Made by a program: the position numbers and the translations under genes
Shown here: positions 1-5,854 of the stretch, piece by piece
Layout of the letters: every line of letters starts with the position of its first letter
Position numbering within the stretch: position 1 is the stretch's first letter
NCBI GenBank assembly: GCA_023417745.1
Contig: JAEZEM010000516.1
Coordinates: 1 to 7,982 of the forward strand
DNA length: 7,982 nt
Source: Pseudomonadota bacterium
Lineage (GTDB): Bacteria > Desulfobacterota > Desulfovibrionia > Desulfovibrionales > Desulfovibrionaceae
Direction: 5' to 3'
The notes under the pieces: generated by a model
Told to the model about the DNA's origin: nothing
The model's database searches: none
The model's input: the letters and a program-made list of their open reading frames with translations, nothing else

Positions 1-539
1 TGACCGACGCCTGCGCCATCGAAGCCTTCAAGCTGATCTTCAAGTACCTGCGCAAGGCCGTGGCCAACGGACAGGACATCGAAGCCCGCGAAGGCATGTG
101 CTTCGCCCAGTACCTGGCCGGCATGGCCTTTAACAACGCCTCCCTGGGCCACGTCCACGCCATGGCGCACCAGCTCGGCGGCTTCTATGACCTGCCGCAC
201 GGCGAATGCAACGCCATCCTGCTGCCCCATGTCGAGAAGTTCAACCTGATCGCCAAAGCCGAGAAGTTCGCCGCCATGGCCGAGATCATGGGCGAAAACA
301 TCGCCGGCCTGTCCGTGCGCGACGCCGCCGAACTGGCCCTGAAGGCCATTCGCCAGCTGTCCGCCGACGTCGGCATCCCGGCCGGCCTGGTCGCGCTTGG
401 CAAGAAGTACGGCAAGGACGTCAAGGCCTCCGACATCGCCACCATGACCGGCAACGCCCAGAAGGACGCCTGCGGCTTCACCAACCCCCGCTGCCCGACC
501 GACAAGGACGTGACCGACATCTACACCGCCGCCCTGTAA
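1..539 (+). CDS. adh: Iron-containing (group III) alcohol dehydrogenase, C-terminal part
   Basis: The gene enters from the left edge. The reading frame starts with the codon at base 3 and ends at TAA 537-539, leaving 178 visible residues of a family that is usually about 380-400 long. The visible part carries the family signature HAMAHQLGG...LPHG. The His codons at 156-158 and 198-200 are 14 residues apart, the spacing of the last two iron-ligand histidines (263 and 277) in E. coli FucO; the other two ligands (Asp, His) lie upstream of the window. The expected role is NAD(H)-linked interconversion of primary alcohols and aldehydes in the cytoplasm, most likely ethanol/acetaldehyde given the neighbouring hdr-flx operon, with which adh is associated in Desulfovibrio vulgaris. 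A strong hairpin follows the stop, so it probably forms a transcript separate from hdrC. Family assignment is firm; exact substrate is inferred. Confidence 0.93.
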   Translation, partial: TDACAIEAFKLIFKYLRKAVANGQDIEAREGMCFAQYLAGMAFNNASLGHVHAMAHQLGGFYDLPHGECNAILLPHVEKFNLIAKAEKFAAMAEIMGENIAGLSVRDAAELALKAIRQLSADVGIPAGLVALGKKYGKDVKASDIATMTGNAQKDACGFTNPRCPTDKDVTDIYTAAL

Positions 540-563
540 CAAACGGGAACGCGGAACGCGAAA

Positions 564-587
564 GGGGGGCCTTCGGGCCCCCCTCTT
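564..587 (+). terminator. Rho-independent-type terminator of adh
   Basis: A perfect 8-bp stem, GGGGGGCC (564-571) and GGCCCCCC (576-583), closes a TTCG tetraloop (572-575). It is extended by an A563/T584 pair and followed by a short, weak TCTT tail. It starts 24 bases after the adh stop. The stem and UUCG loop are very stable; the poor T-tract makes termination efficiency uncertain. Confidence 0.75.
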
Positions 588-651
588 GACGAGCGGGCCA
601 GGGGATTTCCCCAGGCGCCCACGTCAGGCGCAAACGACGAAAAGGCAATTC

Positions 652-690
652 GGCATGGCCTTCGGGCCGTGGCAGCGACCCGGCCATGCC
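652..690. repeat. 9-bp spaced inverted repeat with nested TTCG hairpin
   Basis: GGCATGGCC (652-660) is perfectly complementary to GGCCATGCC (682-690) across 21 bases. The left arm can instead form a short hairpin on its own: GGCC (657-660), TTCG, GGCC (665-668), extended outward by T656-G669, A655-T670 and C654-G671. The two folds are mutually exclusive because they share the left arm. It lies 65 bases past the adh terminator. It could be a secondary terminator, an RNA processing site or part of a dispersed repeat; the sequence alone does not decide. Confidence 0.5.
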
Positions 691-696
691 TTCTTA

Positions 697-727
697 CGGA
701 CGCATTCTCAGGCCTAAAATGCGTCCG
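697..727. promoter_or_regulatory. 10-bp perfect dyad, possible operator or activator site
   Basis: CGGACGCATT (697-706) and AATGCGTCCG (718-727) form a perfect 10-bp inverted repeat around 11 bases. The half-site recurs just downstream: CGGAC at 730-734 makes a second dyad with GTCCG at 723-727 (two-base centre), and AAAATGCG at 737-744 repeats AAAATGCG at 716-723 exactly 21 bases away, two helical turns. Clustered, helically phased half-sites suggest binding of a dimeric or multimeric regulator. The factor is not identified. Confidence 0.55.
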
Positions 728-768
728 AACGGACAGAAAATGCGGCCTCTGATGGCCGAAACTTTCCG

Positions 769-793
769 ACTTTGTTCCATAATGGTACAAAGT
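769..793. promoter_or_regulatory. 25-bp near-perfect palindrome, probable regulator-binding site
   Basis: ACTTTGT (769-775) mirrors ACAAAGT (787-793), and the inside continues with CCAT (777-780) and ATGG (782-785) around A781. The only mismatch in the twelve symmetric pairs is T776/T786. With an odd centre and no loop, this reads as a protein-binding dyad, not as an RNA hairpin. It is centred about 180 bases upstream of the candidate sigma-54 promoter, a normal distance for an enhancer-binding protein. It does not resemble the TTGTGAA/TTCACAA Rex consensus closely. Confidence 0.65.
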
Positions 794-796
794 CAC

Positions 797-824
797 TATG
801 CCAAAATTCTGGAGCTTTGGCATA
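797..824. promoter_or_regulatory. Second dyad: TATGCCAAA / TTTGGCATA
   Basis: TATGCCAAA (797-805) and TTTGGCATA (816-824) form a perfect 9-bp inverted repeat with a 10-base centre, starting three bases after the preceding palindrome ends. The two dyads are centred about 29-30 bases apart, close to three helical turns, and both carry a CAAA/TTTG element. A pair of adjacent sites on one DNA face is typical of upstream activator sequences. It could also fold as an RNA hairpin, but no T-tract follows directly. Confidence 0.6.
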
Positions 825-940
825 ACCACGCGACTACATTCGGTTTTTTTCCTCCAGGCTCGACGCCCGGTCCGGGGTGGCAAACACCTGACCGCCGTGC
901 TATCCACCCCGGACTGCGGTCGTCGTGCCCGCCGGGGGGG

Positions 941-956
941 TCTGGGCGTCTGGGCG
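941..956 (+). repeat. Tandem octamer TCTGGGCG x2
   Basis: TCTGGGCG occurs twice in direct tandem (941-948, 949-956). The second copy supplies the GG of the candidate -24 element. The first copy also gives a GG-N10-GC match (944-957) but without the TT before the GC. It may be a chance duplication in GC-rich DNA. Confidence 0.45.
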
Positions 957-966
957 CTCCGCTTGC
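952..966 (+). promoter_or_regulatory. Candidate sigma-54 (-24/-12) promoter of the hdr-flx operon
   Basis: GG (953-954) and GC (965-966) are separated by exactly 10 bases, and the -12 element is a full TTGC (963-966). Against TGGCACG-N4-TTGC, 8 of 11 defined positions match (mismatches at the first T, the A and the last G). Transcription would begin near 978, giving a leader of about 30 bases that still contains the hdrC ribosome site. Dyads 130-270 bases upstream would suit an activator. No good -35/-10 pair was found. GG-N10-GC is not rare in GC-rich DNA, so this remains a candidate. Confidence 0.45.
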
Positions 967-1006
967 GATAGTGTCGTCACCTTTCACGTCAACCGGATAG
1001 GATCGA

Positions 1007-1567
1007 ATGAACATCATCAATCTCACCCGCGATTATGACGAGGATTTCGTTCACAGGGTGGAGGAGGAGTCCGGTCAGAACGTCAGCCTGTGCTACCAGT
1101 GCGGGAACTGCACGGCCGGCTGTCCGTACACCTTTGCCTACGACATCCCCGTCAGTCAGATCATGCGCCTCGTCCAGGCCGGCCAAAAAAAGACCGTGCT
1201 TTCCAGCAAGTCCATCTGGCTTTGCGCCACCTGCGAATCCTGCACCACCCGCTGTCCCAACATGATCGACGTCGCCTGCGTCATGGACGTGCTGCGCCAC
1301 ATGGCCCGCCGCGAGGGCTTGGCCGCCGTGCCCCAGGTCAAGACCTTCTGGGACAGCTTCCTGGATTCCGTGCGCGCCCACGGCCGGGTTTTCGAACTCG
1401 GACTGCTCATCAACTACGTCACCAAGACCGGCCGGTTCTGGACCGACATGGACCTCGGCCCCAAGATCCTGCCCAAGGGCAAGCTCGCGTTTAAGCCCCA
1501 CGACATCCAGGGCAAGGAACACGTGGCCCGGATTTTTGAGCGTTTCGAGAGGGAGTCCAACTCATGA
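1007..1567 (+). CDS. hdrC: Heterodisulfide reductase subunit C (HdrC-type ferredoxin protein)
   Basis: A 186-residue cytoplasmic iron-sulfur protein that passes electrons between HdrA and HdrB. Two complete [4Fe-4S] motifs are visible: C29-X2-C32-X2-C35-X3-C39-P and C73-X2-C76-X2-C79-X3-C83-P. Their spacing, the GNCTAGCP context and the overall length fit the HdrC family; the C-terminal 80 residues are mainly helical-looking and carry no further cysteines. The ATG at 1007 is preceded by GGATAGGA (995-1002), a usable though not ideal ribosome site. It is the first gene of the operon, and its TGA overlaps the hdrB ATG by 4 bases (ATGA), indicating translational coupling. No membrane segment is present, so this is the soluble HdrABC type and not the membrane HdrDE type. 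Confidence 0.95.
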   Translation: MNIINLTRDYDEDFVHRVEEESGQNVSLCYQCGNCTAGCPYTFAYDIPVSQIMRLVQAGQKKTVLSSKSIWLCATCESCTTRCPNMIDVACVMDVLRHMARREGLAAVPQVKTFWDSFLDSVRAHGRVFELGLLINYVTKTGRFWTDMDLGPKILPKGKLAFKPHDIQGKEHVARIFERFERESNS

Positions 1568-2445
1568 GCGAAGCCATCGCCTACTACCCGGGCTGTTCGG
1601 GCCTGGGCACGTCCAAAGAGTACGACACCTCCACCCGGGCCGTGTGCGCCGCCCTGGGGCTGTCCCTGGTGGACATCCCGGACTGGAGCTGCTGCGGCTC
1701 GTCTCCGGCCCACACCAAGGACCATGTGCTGTCCGCCGCCCTGGCCGCCCGCAACCTGCAGCTCGTGTCCGACCTGGGCCTTAAGGCCGCGGCCACGCCC
1801 TGCCCGAGCTGCCTGACCAACCTGCGCACGGCCAACCACCGCTGCGAGGCCGCGCCGTTTAAGGCCAAGGTCGACAAGCTCCTGGACGATCCCTACGCCG
1901 GCGGCGTCAATGCCGTGTCCGTGCTTCAGGCCCTGACCGAGATGGTCGGCCTGGACGCCGTGAAATCGGCCACTCGCACGCCCTTAAAGGGCCTCAAGGT
2001 GGCCTGCTACTACGGCTGCATCATGAACCGGCCGCCCGAGCTCATGGCCTTTGACGACTGCGAGAACCCCATGGCCATGGACAACATCCTGGCCGCCATG
2101 GGGGCCGAGGTCGTGCCCTTTCCGCTCAAGGTCGAGTGCTGCGGGGCCTCCTACGGCATCCCCCGGCCCGACGTCGTGGCCAAGCTCTCCGGCAAGCTCC
2201 TGGACGCCGCCGTCAGCGTCGGCGCGGACATGGTCGCCGTGGCCTGCCCCCTGTGCCAGATGAACCTGGATCTGCGCCAGGGCCAGGTCAACCGCGCCGG
2301 CGGCACGAACTACCGGATGCCGGTCCCTTACTTCACCCAGCTCATGGCCGTGGCCCTGAACATCGCGGACGAGGACATCGGGTTTGGCAAGCTCTGCGTG
2401 GACCCCAGGCCCGTCCTTTCCAAGGCCCTTGCGGTCGCGGACTAA
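1564..2445 (+). CDS. hdrB: Heterodisulfide reductase subunit B (two CCG domains)
   Basis: A 293-residue catalytic subunit that reduces a disulfide at noncubane [4Fe-4S] clusters. Both CCG domains are complete: C11-X31-C43-C44-G with C80-X2-C83, and C152-X39-C192-C193-G with C228-X2-C231. These are the ligand sets that bind the two noncubane clusters in methanogen HdrB. In methanogens the substrate is CoM-S-S-CoB; sulfate reducers lack it, and DsrC has been proposed as the partner in this cluster, which is inference here. Start ATG 1564 overlaps the hdrC stop and has a purine-rich ribosome site GAGAGGGAG (1547-1555) eight bases upstream. A gap of 19 bases separates it from hdrA. Extra cysteines (28, 94, 148, 166) are outside the motifs. 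Confidence 0.95.
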   Translation: MSEAIAYYPGCSGLGTSKEYDTSTRAVCAALGLSLVDIPDWSCCGSSPAHTKDHVLSAALAARNLQLVSDLGLKAAATPCPSCLTNLRTANHRCEAAPFKAKVDKLLDDPYAGGVNAVSVLQALTEMVGLDAVKSATRTPLKGLKVACYYGCIMNRPPELMAFDDCENPMAMDNILAAMGAEVVPFPLKVECCGASYGIPRPDVVAKLSGKLLDAAVSVGADMVAVACPLCQMNLDLRQGQVNRAGGTNYRMPVPYFTQLMAVALNIADEDIGFGKLCVDPRPVLSKALAVAD

Positions 2446-2464
2446 CAGCGAGGGAGCATAGGCA

Positions 2465-4423
2465 ATGCGAATCGGCGTTTTTGTCTGCCACTGCGGCAGC
2501 AACATCGAAGGCACGGTGGACACCGCGACCGTGGCCAAGGCGTCCCTGGATTTTCCTGAGGTCGTCTACGCCACGGACACCATGTACGCCTGCTCGGAAC
2601 CCGGCCAGGACGGCATCATCCAGGCCATCAAAGATAAAAACCTTACCGGCGTGGTGGTGGCTTCCTGCACCCCGCGCATGCACGAGCCGACCTTCCGCAA
2701 GGCCGTCGAACGGGCGGGGCTCAACCGCTTCATGTTCGAAATGGCCAACATCCGCGAGCACGTCTCCTGGATCGGCCGGGACCGCGAGGCCAATACCAAC
2801 AAGTCCGTGGATTTGGTGCGCATCGCCGTGGAAAAACTGCGCCGCGACGCGCCGCTTATCCCGAGCAAGTTCTCGGTCAACAAGCGCGTGATGGTCATCG
2901 GCGGCGGCGTGGCCGGCATCCAGGCGGCCCTCGACTGCGCCGACGGCGGCCTTGAGGTCGTGCTGGTCGAGCGCGAATCCACCATCGGCGGCAAGATGGC
3001 CAAGCTCGACAAGACCTTCCCTACGGTCGACTGTTCGAGTTGCATCCTTGGCCCCAAGATGGTGGACGTGGCCCAGCACCCCAACATCACGCTGCACGCC
3101 TACGCCGAAGTCGATTCCATCGGCGGCTACGTGGGCAACTTCCAGGTTCAGGTCAAGAAAAAGGCCACTTACGTGGACTGGGAACTGTGCACCGGTTGCG
3201 GGGCCTGCATCGAAAAATGCCCGAGCAAGAAAAACCCGGACGCCTTCAACGAAAAGATCGGGCCGTGCACCTCGATCAACATCCCGTTCCCCCAGGCCAT
3301 TCCGAAAAAAGCCTATATCGACGCCACCACCTGCCGCCAGTTCGTCAAAGGCAAGTGCGGCGTGTGCGCCAAGGTCTGTCCCACCGGAGCCATCCGCTAC
3401 GACATGACCGATGAGATCGTCACCGAGGATGTCGGCGCCATCGTGGCCGCCACCGGCTACGACCTCTTCGACATCTCCAAGGTGACCGAGTACGGCGGCG
3501 GGCGCTACCCCGACGTCATCACCGGCCTGCAGTACGAGCGTCTGCTGTCGGCCTCCGGCCCCACCGGCGGCCACATCAAGCGGCCCTCGGACGGCAAGGA
3601 ACCCAAAAACGTCGTCTTCATCCAGTGCGTGGGTTCGCGCGACAAATCCCTTGACCGGCCGTACTGCTCCGGTTTCTGCTGCATGTACACGGCCAAGCAG
3701 ACCATCCTGACCAAGGACCACATCCCGGATTCCCAGTCCTACGTCTTTTACATGGACATCCGGTCTCCCGGAAAAATGTACGACGAGTTCACCCGTCGGG
3801 CCATGGAAGAGTACGGCGCGCGCTACATCCGGGGCCGCGTGGCCATGGTCTACCCCAAGGGCGACAAGATGATCGTGCGCGGGGCCGACACGTTGGCCGG
3901 CACCCAGGTCGAGATCGAAGCCGATCTGGTCGTTTTGGCCGCCGGCGCCGAGGCCGCCAAGGGCGCGCCCCAGCTGGCCGAAAAGCTGCGCATCTCCTAC
4001 GACAAGTACGGCTTTTTCATGGAAAGCCATCCCAAGCTCAAGCCCGTGGAGACCAACACCGCCGGCGTCTATCTGGCCGGTTCCTGCCAAGGACCCAAGG
4101 ACATTCCCCAGTCCGTGGGCCAGGGCAGCGCCGCCGCCGCCAAGGTTTTGGCCCTGTTCTCCAAGGACATGCTGGAAAGCGACCCGCAGATCAGCCGCGT
4201 GGACATCAAACGCTGCGTGGGCTGCGGCAAGTGCATCATGACCTGCCCGTTCAAGGCCATCAAGGAAGTCGAATTCCGGGGCCAGAAAAAGGCCGAGGTC
4301 ATTGAGACCGTCTGCCAGGGCTGCGGCATCTGCACCTCCACCTGCCCCCAGGGGGCCATCCAGCTGTCGCACTTCACGGACAACCAAATCCTCGCGGAGG
4401 TCAACGCCTTATGCCAGTCCTGA
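2465..4423 (+). CDS. hdrA: Heterodisulfide reductase subunit A (FAD/iron-sulfur, presumed bifurcating)
   Basis: A 652-residue flavoprotein with the full-length HdrA plan. The N-terminal domain has C8, C10, C43 and C68 (VFVCHCG, ASCTPRMHEP). The thioredoxin-reductase-like FAD domain starts with GGGVAG (146-151), followed by GGKMAKLDKTFPTVDC and C190/C193. An inserted ferredoxin domain has C242-X2-C245-X2-C248-X3-C252 and C290-X7-C298-X2-C301-X3-C305. In the second part of the FAD domain lie C388, C401, C405 and C406, a plausible further cluster set. The C-terminal ferredoxin domain has clusters at C584-C594 and C617-C627. The FAD is the presumed bifurcation centre, taking electrons from FlxD and sending them to HdrC/HdrB and to ferredoxin. 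ATG 2465 follows GAGGGAG (2450-2456) by eight bases. Its end overlaps flxD by 13 bases. Bifurcation is inferred from family knowledge. Confidence 0.96.
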   Translation: MRIGVFVCHCGSNIEGTVDTATVAKASLDFPEVVYATDTMYACSEPGQDGIIQAIKDKNLTGVVVASCTPRMHEPTFRKAVERAGLNRFMFEMANIREHVSWIGRDREANTNKSVDLVRIAVEKLRRDAPLIPSKFSVNKRVMVIGGGVAGIQAALDCADGGLEVVLVERESTIGGKMAKLDKTFPTVDCSSCILGPKMVDVAQHPNITLHAYAEVDSIGGYVGNFQVQVKKKATYVDWELCTGCGACIEKCPSKKNPDAFNEKIGPCTSINIPFPQAIPKKAYIDATTCRQFVKGKCGVCAKVCPTGAIRYDMTDEIVTEDVGAIVAATGYDLFDISKVTEYGGGRYPDVITGLQYERLLSASGPTGGHIKRPSDGKEPKNVVFIQCVGSRDKSLDRPYCSGFCCMYTAKQTILTKDHIPDSQSYVFYMDIRSPGKMYDEFTRRAMEEYGARYIRGRVAMVYPKGDKMIVRGADTLAGTQVEIEADLVVLAAGAEAAKGAPQLAEKLRISYDKYGFFMESHPKLKPVETNTAGVYLAGSCQGPKDIPQSVGQGSAAAAKVLALFSKDMLESDPQISRVDIKRCVGCGKCIMTCPFKAIKEVEFRGQKKAEVIETVCQGCGICTSTCPQGAIQLSHFTDNQILAEVNALCQS

Positions 4424-4896
4424 CCGGCAAGGAACTGCGGATCGTCGGATTCCTGTGCAACTGGTGCTCCTACGGCGGCGCGGACACGGCAGGCGTTGGG
4501 CGATTCAATCAGCCCACGGACCTGCGGATCATCCGCGTGCCCTGCTCCGGGCGCATCGATCCCCTGTTCATCGCCAAAACGCTCATTAACGGCGCCGACG
4601 GCGTCCTGGTCTCCGGCTGCCACCCGCGCGACTGCCACTACGCCGAGGGCAACTTCTACGCCCGCCGTCGTCTGGAAGTCCTCAAGCGCTTCCTGCCCAT
4701 CCTGGGCATCGACCCGGCCCGGTTCGACTACACCTGGGTCTCGGCCTCGGAAGGCCAGCGCTGGCAAAAGGTGGTGACGGTGTTCACCGAACAGATTCAC
4801 GCCCTGGGACCGGCGACGCGCCACGAAAACGTGTCCCCGGAACTGTTGGCCAAGGTCGCTTCGGCCATCCAAGGAGGCAACCGTGTCGCGGCTTGA
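4411..4896 (+). CDS. flxD: FlxD, MvhD-like [2Fe-2S] adaptor protein
   Basis: A 161-residue small iron-sulfur protein of the MvhD/FlpD family, which carries electrons from a donor module into HdrA. The family motifs are all present: FLCNWCSYGGAD (C16, C19), VPCSGRID (C45) and GCHPRDCHY (C70, C75). The usual form of the last motif has Gly where this protein has Arg73. In methanogens MvhD links the hydrogenase to HdrA; here the donor would be FlxABC with NADH. ATG 4411 lies inside the end of hdrA in another frame, with GGAGG (4396-4400) ten bases upstream, so translation is probably coupled. The last 14 bases overlap flxC. The roughly 50 residues after the conserved core (from about 110) are less conserved in appearance and have no cysteines. 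Confidence 0.93.
   Translation: MPVLTGKELRIVGFLCNWCSYGGADTAGVGRFNQPTDLRIIRVPCSGRIDPLFIAKTLINGADGVLVSGCHPRDCHYAEGNFYARRRLEVLKRFLPILGIDPARFDYTWVSASEGQRWQKVVTVFTEQIHALGPATRHENVSPELLAKVASAIQGGNRVAA
4871..4877 (+). promoter_or_regulatory. Strong ribosome-binding site fixing the flxC GTG start
   Basis: AAGGAGG is a near-ideal anti-Shine-Dalgarno match five bases before GTG 4883. There is no competing ATG nearby in frame; the next in-frame ATG comes only at Met38 (4994). This site therefore decides for the GTG start within the end of flxD. Confidence 0.8.
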
Positions 4897-5854
4897 CGCT
4901 CTCAAAACCCGCATCAAGGAGGCTTTGCCCGGCCTTGAATGCGTCATCGGTTGGCAGCAAGGCTACGACGCCCTGCACAACACGCCGCTTTTCATGCGCG
5001 GCGAGGCCGACGTGGACAAGCTTCAGTGGGGGGCGCTCAACGTCCACAACCCGGCCGTTTACCTGCCGAGCTTTGCCGGCAAAAAAGTCGGCGTGGTGGT
5101 CAAGGGCTGCGACTCCCGCTCGGTGGTCGAGCTGCTCCAGGAAAAACTCATTGACCGCGACAATGTCGTGATCTTCTCCGCCGGCTGCGACGGCGTGGTG
5201 GACATCGCCAAGGTGCGGGCCAAGCTGGCCGCCGCCGGCCTTAGCGCCGGCAACGCCGAGAAGGTGGCCGTGGACGGCAAGACCGTCACCGTCACCGCCG
5301 CCGGCAAGGCCGTGTCCATGCCCCTGGCCGAGGTGGCCGCCGACAAGTGCCTGCGCTGCCAGTTCCCCAACGCCGTGCTGGCCGACGCCTTTGTCGGCGA
5401 CCCGGCCCCCCAGGTCCAGGCCGCGCCGGTCGCCGACGCCGACCTGGCCGCCCTGGACGCCATGAGCGTGCCCGAGCGCATGGCCTTCTGGCGCTACCAC
5501 ATGGACCGCTGCATCCGCTGCTACGCCTGCCGCAACGCCTGCCCGATGTGCGTGTGCCGCGACCACTGCATCGCCCAGAGCCGTGAGCCCCACTGGTTGT
5601 CCCAGGAAGACTCGGTGACGGAAAAGCTGATGTTCCAGGTGGTCCACGCCATGCACCTGGCCGGCCGGTGCACGGAATGCGGCGAATGCCAGCGAGCCTG
5701 CCCCATGGACATCCCGGTTCTGGCGCTCAAAAAGCACCTCAACCGCACCATCCACGACCTGTTTAATTACCAGGCCGGCGTTGACGTTGCCGCGATCCCG
5801 CCGCTTTTGCAGTTTAAGCTCGAGGAAGACAACATCAAGGAGCGAAGCTGGTAA
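4883..5854 (+). CDS. flxC: FlxC, iron-sulfur electron-transfer protein
   Basis: A 323-residue protein starting at GTG. The N-terminal part resembles the FrhB/FdhB-type flavoprotein region, with VVVKGCDSRSVVELLQE (C76), SAGCDG (C102) and a KCLRCQFPN pair (C156, C159) that could hold a cluster. The C-terminal part is a two-cluster ferredoxin domain: C210-X2-C213-X2-C216-X3-C220, extended by CPMCVC and C229, then C263-X2-C266-X2-C269-X3-C273-P. It probably relays electrons between FlxA/FlxB and FlxD. The last ~110 residues are clearly related to the same part of FlxB (FWR...D-K/R-C, CPxCxC), suggesting an old duplication. Start overlaps flxD by 14 bases, and TAA overlaps the flxB ATG by one base. 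Whether it binds a flavin cannot be told from the sequence. The name follows the Desulfovibrio vulgaris cluster order. Confidence 0.88.
   Translation: MSRLDALKTRIKEALPGLECVIGWQQGYDALHNTPLFMRGEADVDKLQWGALNVHNPAVYLPSFAGKKVGVVVKGCDSRSVVELLQEKLIDRDNVVIFSAGCDGVVDIAKVRAKLAAAGLSAGNAEKVAVDGKTVTVTAAGKAVSMPLAEVAADKCLRCQFPNAVLADAFVGDPAPQVQAAPVADADLAALDAMSVPERMAFWRYHMDRCIRCYACRNACPMCVCRDHCIAQSREPHWLSQEDSVTEKLMFQVVHAMHLAGRCTECGECQRACPMDIPVLALKKHLNRTIHDLFNYQAGVDVAAIPPLLQFKLEEDNIKERSW

Larger units (their letters stand above)
540..1006 (+). other. Intergenic control region between adh and hdrC
   Basis: These 467 bases contain no convincing gene. A 315-base open frame at 686-1000 runs through the dyads and has no recognisable product or ribosome site. 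From left to right the region holds the adh terminator, a spaced inverted repeat (652-690), three dyads (697-727, 769-793, 797-824), a T7 run (844-850), a GC-rich stretch with a tandem octamer (941-956), a candidate sigma-54 promoter (952-966) and the hdrC ribosome site. The part from about 691 to 850 is visibly AT-richer than the flanking coding DNA, as expected of regulatory DNA. Confidence 0.8.

Noticed and set aside
769..793. Rex (NADH-sensing repressor) site
   Set aside because: Tempting given the NADH-linked genes, but the arms ACTTTGT/ACAAAGT lack the GTGAA/TTCAC core and the spacing is different.
772..802. Sigma-70 promoter TTGTTC ... TATGCC
   Set aside because: The spacer is 19 bases and the -10 is poor; the bases are already part of the two palindromes.
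797..850. Terminator made of the 797-824 dyad and the T7 run at 844-850
   Set aside because: About 19 bases separate the stem from the T-run, too far for intrinsic termination, and the dyad fits a protein site better.
686..1000. Open frame of 104 codons on the + strand in the adh-hdrC gap
   Set aside because: It runs across the three dyads, has no ribosome site or recognisable domain, and ends just before hdrC. Regulatory DNA explains the region better.
2342..4387. Long open frame on the - strand (about 680 codons) opposite hdrA
   Set aside because: It is the antisense of a GC-rich, codon-biased gene. The product is low-complexity (Gly/Ala/His/Asp-rich) with no recognisable domain, while the + strand encodes a complete HdrA.
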